This document shows, one piece after another, positions 54,813 to 64,000 of a stretch of 64,000 bases of DNA (the first letter of the stretch is position 1; each line of letters begins with the position of its first letter). A program made the position numbers and the translations under genes. The notes under the pieces are model-generated. The model was not told the origin of the DNA and ran no database searches. It saw only the letters and a list, made by a program, of their open reading frames with translations. The DNA comes from Manis javanica (Eukaryota > Chordata > Mammalia > Pholidota > Manidae), in NCBI RefSeq assembly GCF_040802235.1, contig NC_133156.1, forward strand, positions 110,018,173-110,082,172. The letters run 5' to 3'.

Positions 54813-55505
54813 ATAGATGTTTCATTATACACAAATTCTCTTTTTGGTGGTAAGTGACAGAAACTCTGTATAAAGTCATTTATGTAGAAAAGGGAATGTA
54901 CTGACTTCCCTAATTGGGAAGACCAGAGAGTGGGTCTTGCTGGCTTTGGGTCTGGCTGATTCAGGGGCTGCCCCTGGGTTGTAAGGGTGGTCAGGGTTCT
55001 CACTCCACCTCGCAGGAGTCGGGGGCTGGGCTGTCCATCTAACATAGTGATGGCAGAACTTTGCCTAGAGCTACAGCAGCAAAGTCCTGAGAGGTGCCCT
55101 GGTGGGATAGTCTGAGTGACTGGGCTAGGGGTGGCAGTGAAGATGGAAAAATCTTCCACTGGAAAGTAAGGTTCTGATCATAAAGAAAAATGGAAAGGCT
55201 GATGGAATGTGGAGCAGCAGACGTAACACCTGCTAGAGCTCCAGTTCTGTTACAATCAGCTATGGCCTAAGACCAGCCATCAGCTATATCTGGGGTGGCA
55301 CATGCTACCAAATGAATTTAGGATCTGAAGGGCTGTAGCCAGGAGGAAAAGTCTCTGTAAAGAGGGTATGGGAGGTGCAAATGTAAAATATGCCTCATGC
55401 AACTGGTATTGGCATATCCAATAGGTAAGCTCTGGCAAGTGTGTTGTAGCACCTGTCTCAGGAGGAACACTTAGTCCCAAGGAGGCTGATTCTGGTCTGT
55501 GTTGC
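54813..55505. other. Ancient unclassified repeat-like sequence
   Basis: 54855-55120 (GTAAGTGACAGAAACTCTGTA, GAATGTACTGACTTCCC) resembles the stretch at 22625-22870, so both may come from one old family that I cannot name. No gene. Confidence 0.35.
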
Positions 55506-55625
55506 ACAACTGAAGGTGGGTGTGACCTTGGGCTCAATCTCTCTGGGTTGCAGTTTCCTCATCTGTAAATGAGGGATTTGATTAATTGACCTCTAGAGAC
55601 ACTTACCTGTTTTAACATTCTACTC
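55506..55625 (+). mobile_element. MIR SINE fragment
   Basis: GTGTGACCTTGGGCTCAATCT, GCAGTTTCCTCATCTGTAAAT and GAGGGATTTGATTAATTGACC are the central MIR core on the plus strand. Confidence 0.75.
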
Positions 55626-56109
55626 TTCTATCTTAGCTTCTTTGCTCCTCTGAGTTATAGTGATCATCTCATTACTCAAGGTAATGGAGAGTAGAAAGGC
55701 TGATGTGCATGGGTACAGGCAGACTCATGATCATGGTGCATAGCTGGAAAATAGAGTGTGAAGACTGCAGAACTGTCAGCTGCCCTCCCATTTCTCCTGC
55801 TGTGTAGCAGTGGAGTGCCTGAAACTCTGGCATTGATGCATGTTTAGGTTTTGTGTCTGAGACCTGTTATTTCCCACCATGCTTGTCCAGCTCTCTTTAA
55901 TCATGCTGCCTTTAATGCATCTTGTTCCCCTAGCCTCCATCCTTTGCTGATTTAACTCTCAGTTGATTTTTAACTTTGAATTTGACTGTCCACTTTTTAG
56001 GGAAACAGTCCCTGGATTCCTAGACTGGGCTAATTCCTCTCTGATACGCCCTCCACGCACCAAGCAGTTTCCCTGCAGTCATCTATGAGAGCTGCAATTA
56101 TCTATAATT
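55626..56109. other. Intergenic, no gene
   Basis: Nothing recognised. Confidence 0.4.
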
Positions 56110-56262
56110 AGATACACACTAGGTCTGTTCATGAGACTATAAACTCATGAAGATAGAAACTGCATCTAATTGTTTTTATTCACTACTTATCTCTAGGAAG
56201 TAGCACAGTGCTTGGCATATTACTATATAACAAGTACTCAATAAATACTTGTTAACTTCTTC
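56110..56262 (+). mobile_element. L2 LINE 3' end
   Basis: CTATAAACTCATGAAGATAGA, AGCACAGTGCTTGGCATATTA and TACTCAATAAATACTTGTTAA match the L2 3' terminus. Confidence 0.8.
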
Positions 56263-58261
56263 AGTTTAAGATGGCATGCTTCATCAGGGAAAACTGTACA
56301 TAGCAAAGCTTCCCATCTGCAGTCTGCGTGTGGTCTATGACTGGCTAAGAGCAGTGACAGGTGAGGGAAGAAGGTCCCAGAACCCCCACTCTCTCACCCG
56401 AGAGGTAACAGATGTGATCAGGCTTTTCTTCCTTGACATTTACACCCCCAGTGTAAACCCTCAACACCAAGCATCATGGAGGACGCAAAGACTCTCTTTG
56501 GGGACCACATGTTCAACCCTCATTTGGCAAGATATGGAAACCGACCTGCCTTTCCTGGGGGAGGCTGAGTTCACATACCCAGGGCATGCTTCTGTGTTAG
56601 CTCGTGTTCAGTAATCAAAGATAGAACCTGGTTGCTGCAAATAAGAGTGATGAGAGGGGAGCAGAGCCATCTTTTAATCCACATGTCTTTTCACTAAGCA
56701 AGGAAGAATTGCAACTGCCATAGATCCTTGATACCTGGGCAGTGCCATCTAAAGAACAGACACAAAAACAGAATAGGATGGTGATATTTGGCTGTACCTC
56801 ATTTTCTTCCATTCTCCTGAGGATTCAGGAGCACATCAGGCCTGACTATACAGTACTGACAAATCTGTGGACACAGTCATGGCTCTGAGAAGTGCAGGGC
56901 ATGCTAACATGGAGAGCATGGACAGGCAGTGCTGGAGGGCCATCCATAGCCAAAAAAGGGTGAATTCAGGTGTGCAGATCTACGGTGGAAACTCCAGCAT
57001 GTTTTCCAAAGACTCCTTCAGGAATGAGGGACTTAATCACCTGTTTGCTGGGAGTGCCACCAGCAGGCAGATGTCCTCAGCTGTTAGCTTCCTTCCAGGA
57101 CTGCCTCTGCTAAAGTGAGTCTTTCTGGGGGGTTGCCTGCGCTCACAGACTAATCAACACGGAGGTCTAAAGGCCCAGTACTCTTGCCCCAACTTGGGAC
57201 AGCTCTGAATGGTCTTTCCAGCCTCAAATCTCCCAGCAGGGACCCCCGAGGTTTCTGGGGAGACTGCATCACAGCTCAGCTTCTCCCTCTGCTCAGTCCT
57301 GTTCCTTTCCCTTCCCTCTCCTTCCCTCCCCACCTCTTTCCTTCCACAGTTGTGGCTCCAAGAGTTCTCCCTAATAAGACACCTGCGTGGTCACCTTCAC
57401 CTTCACCCAGGGAACTCAGCCTGTGACAGGTACAGTCTAGAGGGCTAGTGGGAGTTTCTACACAGTCCACGTTTGCTCACCAAGGTGTAGCCAGTGGGGC
57501 TGGGATAACTGCCTTTTTGTGATCATTTACCCCATGCGAGCATTTTTTATTGCAATATCTCTGCCTGAAGGGGGCGCCTTTGTGTAATTTTAGGAACCAC
57601 CTTTGTAATTTATCTGACTAGTGAGTGTTCACTTGCAATTTGCATCAAACCACTAGAAGGGTCCTTTTGTCAACTCAAGATCCGTATCACCAGGGTGCAG
57701 GCCCATTACTTAAGTTTGGATAAACTATAAGAAAGATAAAAATATTTCTGGAAAAAAAATATCAAGGAGGAAGTGAAACACAGTGTCTTGAATTTGAGGA
57801 AAAAAAACCCCAAAAGGAAATTCCATAGGTAGGTAGTTCATCAGCGTTCAGCAGCTTGGGATTTTATTAATCTGAAAGGGAAAAATGCAAAACGGAAATC
57901 ACTCTTCATGTTTAAAGGCAACTACTGAGGTGGCAGGAAAATGGCTGAGGAGTCCATTGCTGTTTGCTATTTAGGCACAATCAAAAAATACTTTTCAGCG
58001 TTGTGTGGCATCTCCTGGGTATTGCGATAGCTCACCACTATGCCCATGGGTTCTTGGCAAACAATAGGCAGGAACCAGAGAAAACGGACCACAATTCCAT
58101 CAGGATTACTTAAATTTAATTTTAAGCCAAGGAAAAGAAACTCTAGATGAAAGGTCCCAAGTGTCCACATAGTATAAATAGAAAAATTCCTTTGAAAAGA
58201 GGACTTGGGACAATGAGATAGGTTTGAAAATTTGCCTTGAATTGCTATTTGTTTGTGTTAC
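56263..58261. other. Intergenic, no gene
   Basis: 57290-57360 is a pyrimidine-rich patch. An open frame over it is not supported by splice sites or homology. No gene. Confidence 0.4.
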
Positions 58262-58392
58262 CACCCTTAATAGAATGTAAGTTCCTTAAAGACAGGAGAG
58301 ATCATTTTGCATCCTTGATAATAAATATGGCCCAACATTTCACACGTTAGAATAGCAATAAATGCTTGGTTATGAATGAATGAATGAATCCA
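58262..58392 (+). mobile_element. L2 LINE 3' end with (GAAT)n tail
   Basis: ATAGAATGTAAGTTCCTTAAA, GACAGGAGAGATCATTTTGC and AGCAATAAATGCTTGGTTATG, ending in three GAAT units, as L2 copies do. Confidence 0.75.
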
Positions 58393-58439
58393 GTACTTAT
58401 TGACTAACTCTTGTTTTTTTCACAAGATGCGTTTTCACT

Positions 58440-58850
58440 GGCTTATTCACTGAGTAAATCTACTAGCTGCCTTCTGTGAACCAGATCCTGGATCTATAAA
58501 GGGAGCTCACAGTTTTGGGAGGACAGACTATTTTGCAGAGAGGATAATATATCAGGCTAATCTCCAAAGTGAGGTGTGTTCAAGTCTACCAGGGACTCAC
58601 GGAAGCATCTCAGAGAAGGTGAACTGAGGTTTACAGGGGTTTGATCGGAACATTATAGGTCAAGCAAGTCCGAGGCAGAGGGAGTAACATATGCAAAGGC
58701 ATGGAAATTTGTGATATCATGGCACATATGGGGAATTTTAAGCATTCCTTATGACTAATGACTCTAGGGGGTGGAGAAATTTAAGAAGTTGTAGAGGCTC
58801 AAGACGGACTGTGCAAGGTCTTTCGTGCTATGTACAGGAGGGTGATTTTC
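58440..58850 (-). mobile_element. L2 LINE fragment, opposite orientation
   Basis: GGCAGAGGGAGTAACATATGC, AAAGGCATGGAAATTTGTGA and AGGTCTTTCGTGCTATGTACA read as the reverse complement of L2 3' sequence. It sits about 50 bases from the plus-strand L2, so two copies face away from each other. Confidence 0.6.
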
Positions 58851-60879
58851 TCCTGCAGCAAACAAGTAGAAGCTGTGCAGTTCTGTGCACAACTGCACAA
58901 TGATGAATTCCCTTGTGTATGTGTGTACTAGTGTAATGGACACAGAATGACAGGTGAAGAAGTGTTCCCTTAGCTCTGTCAAGATATATATATAGTCCAG
59001 TAATAAAACAATGAGGACAATGAGTACTAGTGGCAGGAAATTTGAGCTGTCAGACTGTTTATTACATGGTGGGATTACCTCATATCCAGATTTGGATAAA
59101 CACAAATCATACCCTTACATGTATACAGAATTTTCAGTCCTCGAAGCTCTTCTAAATATAACACTATTTGGATCCTTATACAAGGCTGTGAGATGGGTGG
59201 AGACAATGATATCAGACTTTCCAGTGGGGAGTTAAAAACCATCTCTGAAAGTACACAGTGATTTATGACAGATACCTTCTTTCTGTAGAAATTTATGGTT
59301 GCCAAAAGTGATCCATCTTTTGGGAAGGCAAGAATCTGCAGGTGGGCCTTACTACTAGTTAGTAGTCTCTGTGGAAATTGGCCCTAGACTAGCAGACCCA
59401 CTGAGGAACAAACTCCAAAAGGAGATGTATCAAGGTAAGGTGACCTGACATTCAGAGTGTGGAAGAAGAGCAGGTGGGGGTGCTTTGGGATCCCAAATTT
59501 TCCTGTTACCAATATTCTAGTTAATCATTGCAGCCAATGGTTAAATTTTATTGGATCTGGGCAAAGCAGAACAGTGTCTTCTTTAGCAAGAATCCAGGGT
59601 AGGGAAAATGAGAGTGTGTAGCCAGTTATAGTAAAGAAAGCAGTGATCCTGGGAAAGTAAAATTCTTCATGAAAAAGGAAACAGGTGCCATTGGCTCCCA
59701 GTTTTGCTGCTAGATTCAGAGTTTGTTTGTTTTACCACTTTGCCTAAGTGTGAAGGTGAGCAAAGTAAAAAAAAAAAAGGTAAAAATTTTAAATATGTTT
59801 GGGATCAAATATTAGGAAAAATAAATACTTTCATATTACTTTTGAGTGCTTTCTCTTTTATTTTTTAAATGGAGTCTGTCAAAGAATGATTGCCTTTTAC
59901 AAAGTTTGGCCAAAGATCTTCAGATAGACATATTTCAAATTTCCTATCCTACAGTTTAAATGGAGAATGTTGGCATGCATTTTGTGGCTTTCCAATCCAG
60001 CCATTAACTTTACACTTACTATGTTCAGCCTTGTATTTAGTCCATTTAGCAGAGTGTATTGCCAGGGCCGTTTTTTATTTAATGTTGGATGCTTGTTTTT
60101 TTGAAAGTGGAATATATTTATAACTTAATAGTCAAGAACCAAAATTGCTATAAAACCACACTGCCACCAACATTTTAAAATGTTTCCAGAGATAACAAAA
60201 ACTTTAACAGAAGAAAGAAAAACACATTTTAAAAAATCTAAATTACAAAGTTATCTTTCACAATTTAACATGAGTTCCTATTTCATATTTGTTTTTTGTA
60301 ACAGAACTAAGATTTGAAAGGAATATATCACTTAAAATATTTTTCTTTTTGTTCTTGAAGATAAAATAAAAGATTTTTATCAAAATAACTCAGTGAGTTC
60401 ATGCTTGAATAAGCCCTTCTGTGCCAAACACATGTGTTGAGAAAATTAAAAATACATAGCCAGATTGAACAATAAGATAATATTCCTCAACATCTGAAAT
60501 CTAATCAGGTTTCCTCATGAACAATCCTCATGAAATAGATGAAGCTAGAATATGGCGATCAGAATTAGAGCCACGAGCTTGCTGAGCTCTGGGTCAGAAC
60601 TGGAGGTTTAACTTCTGCAAGAATAAAGGATTTTGAAAGACAGGGGACAGGAATCAGACTCATTTGAAAGGAAAAGATAGGGTGGACTTTCATAGATGTA
60701 AAAGGAGGTTGAAACCTCTGCCAGACCTATGGTTAAAGGAAATTTCTCAACTAGGGAAAACTTGCCAATGTAGTCCTGTGAACCAAGATGCCCCTTAGCT
60801 GGATGGATGGACTTGCTGTCTCTAAAAGCCATTCCTGTGCAAACTCTCTGATCTGCTAGGGTCTGTGTACAGCCAGTGG
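58851..60879. other. Intergenic, no gene
   Basis: AT-rich; no gene and no repeat I can name. Confidence 0.4.
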
Positions 60880-61830
60880 CACCTGATAGAGTCACCTACA
60901 AAACTGTTAAATAGGGAAGGGGACATGGAGAAGGAAGAGAGAGAGGGGGAAAAACCTACAACAACAAAATCCTTCAACTTTCTACTCAAAAATACACCTG
61001 GACACCAGAATTCCAAAATACGTGTTGAGAAAGACATCCAAAAAAATCAACAATTGGAACATGAATTTTCTAAAAATGAAATTAATTTTATAAAACCTGA
61101 GGGCCTAAATAGTTGTTTGAATTTTTTTACAAATACATGCATGCATGCAAATAGAACAGAAAGAAATGTGTTAAGCAAAGATGGTTACAAGAAGCAGTTA
61201 GAAATCTCAGAGATATAAAATATAATCATGAAATGAAATATTCAGTAAGCAAAGTAAACCCCGGAATGGATACAGAGAGAGAATTAGTAGATGATACTAA
61301 TAATGAAATGTATGCAGCCATAATGAAATGTATGGAGACAAATAAAAATTTTAATGAGCAGTGAAAAGCCCATACTGGATGCTTGCATCCTCTCCTTCAC
61401 TGGCATTCTACAAGAGATCAAGAATTTTACAGAAGCAGTAAATAAAGAGGTAAATGCTGAATCAAAGAAGAACATGAGTTTTCAGACTGCAAATGTGCTC
61501 CAAAGGGTAAAAAGAAAAACAATATATCCACCTTGAGATACATCGTTTTGAGGCTGCAGAACTTTAGATATAAAGAGAAAAAAATTTAGAGTTTCCAGAG
61601 TGAAAAGACAGATTACTCTACAAAGAATAGCAATTGGCCTGGGATAGTTACTGGTCTGGCAGCAGATTTCTTTTCAGCAACAATAGATGCTACTAGAAAC
61701 TGGAATAATATGTTCCATGTTTTAGGGAAAACAACTTTCAATAAGACTTGTTACATACAGATAAACTTTCATTCAAGGATGAGGGCAAAATAATGGCATT
61801 TTCTGACACACAATTCTTATCCTAAAAACA
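60880..61830 (+). mobile_element. Ancient L1/HAL1-like ORF1 remnant
   Basis: Plus-strand reading in broken frames gives a charged, ORF1-like N-terminal part (60900-61200) and later a stretch like the L1 ORF1 C-terminal domain: ADFFSATIDATRNWNNMFHVL near 61665-61730, then NFHSRMRAK where L1 has LSFRNEGEIK. The spacing suits a decayed ORF1. HAL1 (ORF1-only L1) or an old L1M is possible. Confidence 0.5.
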
Positions 61831-63267
61831 AATAGCAATTTGGTGTAGCATTTTGCCATACTAATCGTCATGTTTCCCCCAAAGCAGAGCCTGAGATAAG
61901 TCTTGCATGTAGGTATTTTTAACTGTTCTCAGGGAGTATGTCAGAAGTAGAGAGAAGAAAGCAGGGAGGCAGGCAAAGGCATTATTGGAATGTATTATTA
62001 AATTGGCCAGTTTGGGGCAATTGGTCCTCCATCCATGGACCTGTTAGAAAGCTTATGAAATACATCTGAGAATAGTACTCCCGTAAGGTAACAGGGTTAA
62101 GCAGCTATCCATGAGTGCCATCTCCCTTAGTCAAGGGAGACACTGGGGGGGAAACTCTCCTACGTTTCTAGGCTGTGCTTGCTTCCAAGTGCATCCAACT
62201 TCACAGTGATGGAGAAGACCCAGGCCATGAAGTGAATGGTATGAAAGGCACTTTGCATGGACTTGAGGAAGCCCTGAAATCTGCACCTCATGAAGCTTGG
62301 CAAAGCCCTGGTGGAACTGGTTGCCTCTTCAGTGGCTGGAATAAAGGAGGGCAAAGAGGATTTGAGACGGCATGCAAGGTGCTGGATATAGATCTTGACT
62401 CTGCATTTTCAGGGAAGGTATCTTTGAACTGTCTATGTAGCAGATGGAGGTTAACTGAGTTAAAATAGAGGACCATTTAATGGATTTGATCACTGGATTA
62501 TCCTTGACCTTGTACACATACCTAGACCTGCTGCCCTCTACTTGAACAATGAGTGCCTACAGTAAAACACCCTTTAACTAAACAGAAAAAAACAATTTAG
62601 AGGGAGGATTAGGGGTAGGAAAGGAAGGCAATCAGTGTGAATTGATATTAAAACTAAATTAAAACAATTTTGGAACATTCACTTTCTCTTGATTGATTTT
62701 AGCATTTGATTGCCCAAAGAAAGGATTTGTTTGGGGTAGTGTGCTGCCATTCAATATGTAGGGCCTACGTAGTGCATAAGTAGTGCATATCACCCCTAGG
62801 AGATTGGCTTTTTCCTGTCTAGCCCATTTATGCTTGCTTTTCATTTAGCTCAGGCACTGATCATTTGTCAAATAAGATAGGGCAACAATAGATGGCTTGG
62901 TTTCACTCAGTGGCAGTGGTAAAAATTTTAGTAACTTAGGCAGAAAAATACCATTTAGAACTTCTTGCTCTAAAAGAGACCAGGGACTGCTAGATATGTA
63001 AGGGTTTTGTGACCTTTCTAGAACACTTTGGCTTCTCTCTCTGGTTCCTGACTTGGCTGGAGCACACTGGTTGCCTACACTGGAAGGCTGCCCCCTGCAC
63101 TGGCCCTGAAAGTAAGCCTGACTAGGGTGAAAGAGTGGGAAGAGGTAGTAAATAGGAGTGATGGTGTAGAACAATATTAGTACTGCAACATCTGACACCA
63201 GAATTTCCCTTGGGGAAGAATCATCCATAATTTATTTGTTTCTCTGGTAATGAGGAAGAGAAAGGTT
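61831..63267. other. Intergenic, repeat-like 61865-62170
   Basis: 61865-62170 (TTTCCCCCAAAGCAGAGCCTG, CTCAGGGAGTATGTCAGAAG, AAGGTAACAGGGTTAAGCAG) reads like a dispersed ancient repeat, family unknown to me. No gene in the remainder. Confidence 0.35.
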
Positions 63268-63475
63268 CATTTTTAAAAATTGAAGTATAGTTGATATACA
63301 GTATTATTGGTTTCAAGTACACAACACAGCTATTCAAGAGTTATCTACATAATTAAATGTTCATCCCAATAAGTGTAGGTATTGTCAACATAGAAAGCTA
63401 TTACAGTTTATTGACTATATTCTCTATGCTTTACTTTCATTTCTGTGACTGATTTATGTTATAATTGGGATTTTG
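63268..63475 (-). mobile_element. L1 3' UTR fragment (L1MA-like)
   Basis: TTTTTAAAAATTGAAGTATAG, TTGATATACAGTATTATTGG, TTTCAAGTACACAACACAGC and ATTGACTATATTCTCTATGC form the reverse complement of a mid-age L1 3' terminus. Confidence 0.88.
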
Positions 63476-64000
63476 TGTCTGAGAGAAGTTCATTTGATTT
63501 CTGCCCAGTGATACTGGGCTATTTCTCCAACTGTCAATGAAGCCTGATACCTCCCATTTTGGAAATGGAGATGTTGGTAAGTTGATCTAATCAATTAAAA
63601 TAATATTCTATTTCTTAAACAGAATTGGGCTGCAGAGATGAGTGGACAGAGGAGAGAGGGGAACCAATTAGATGGAGAGAGGCTGAGTTCAGGTAAGGTA
63701 AAGGGGCACAAAGCTCAAACTCACTGGGGGACATTTCAAAGATAGTGATGGCTATAATTTAATTTGTAATTGCGCTTTTTCATTGTAAATGCATTTTGCT
63801 CTCCATCACCTCCAAACAATATCTTCAGGGAAGTCTACCATGCTGTCAAATCCTTAGGGCAAGTGAAGTTTTACTAGGTGGACCTCAGAGAAGGAGCTAA
63901 TTTTATTGTTCGGTTAACAGAATAGAGCCAGAAGCAGCACTCAAAAAAAAACAGAGGAGACCATAAAAACATCAGGTCTTTTTATCTTCCTTCTCAAGCC
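63476..64000. other. Intergenic, no gene
   Basis: Right edge of the window; nothing recognised. Confidence 0.4.

Noticed and set aside
54632-55159. 175-residue minus-strand open frame as a gene
   Set aside because: It starts in ancient repeat-like sequence and ends inside the poly(A) retroposon, crossing the target-site duplication, so it cannot be an old gene.
57184-57448. Proline/serine-rich open frames as an exon
   Set aside because: Explained by a pyrimidine-rich patch; no paired splice sites or homology.

Overview
This is a piece of a placental-mammal nuclear chromosome, not a microbial or viral sequence. It carries split genes with GT-AG introns, vertebrate-specific proteins, ancient MIR and L2 repeats, many L1 fragments and dinucleotide microsatellites. 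No Alu, B1/B2, carnivore tRNA-Lys, ruminant or horse SINE is recognisable. The young L1 at the left edge has a 5' end of the kind I associate with laurasiatherian L1s. A laurasiatherian with few recent SINEs, such as a pangolin, would fit, but the species is not proven.

Two host genes are complete. Granzyme K (GZMK) lies on the minus strand with five coding exons between 6944 and 15105. They add up to exactly 264 codons plus a stop, with every splice site and the His/Asp/Ser triad intact. ESM1 (endocan) lies on the plus strand with three coding exons between 37089 and 43872, giving 183 residues. It has a TATA box upstream and a 3' UTR of about 1.4 kb ending at an AATAAA near 45256. The genes are divergent and about 22 kb apart, as I recall for human chromosome 5q11.2, so this is the conserved GZMK-ESM1 interval. 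The two proteins do not act in one pathway: GZMK is a cytotoxic-lymphocyte serine protease and ESM1 is a secreted endothelial proteoglycan.

Layout: 1-5995 is a young L1 on the minus strand, complete at its 5' end and running off the left edge, apparently inserted into an older L1 (5996-6375). 6.7-15.2 kb is GZMK. 15.2-36.9 kb is intergenic, with an L1 tail flanked by a target-site duplication, MIRs, DNA-transposon remnants and microsatellites. 36.9-45.3 kb is ESM1. 45.3-64 kb is gene-free, with L1, L2 and MIR pieces and a 0.5 kb poly(A) retroposon bounded by a 17-bp target-site duplication.

The most notable parts are the young L1's 5' UTR, built of 209-bp tandem monomers that stay open in all three antisense frames; a repeat-expanded coiled coil in its ORF1; the retroposon at 54294-54795; and a compact NRF1/Sp1-like CpG cluster inside ESM1 intron 2. 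I found no evidence of a new protein-coding system.
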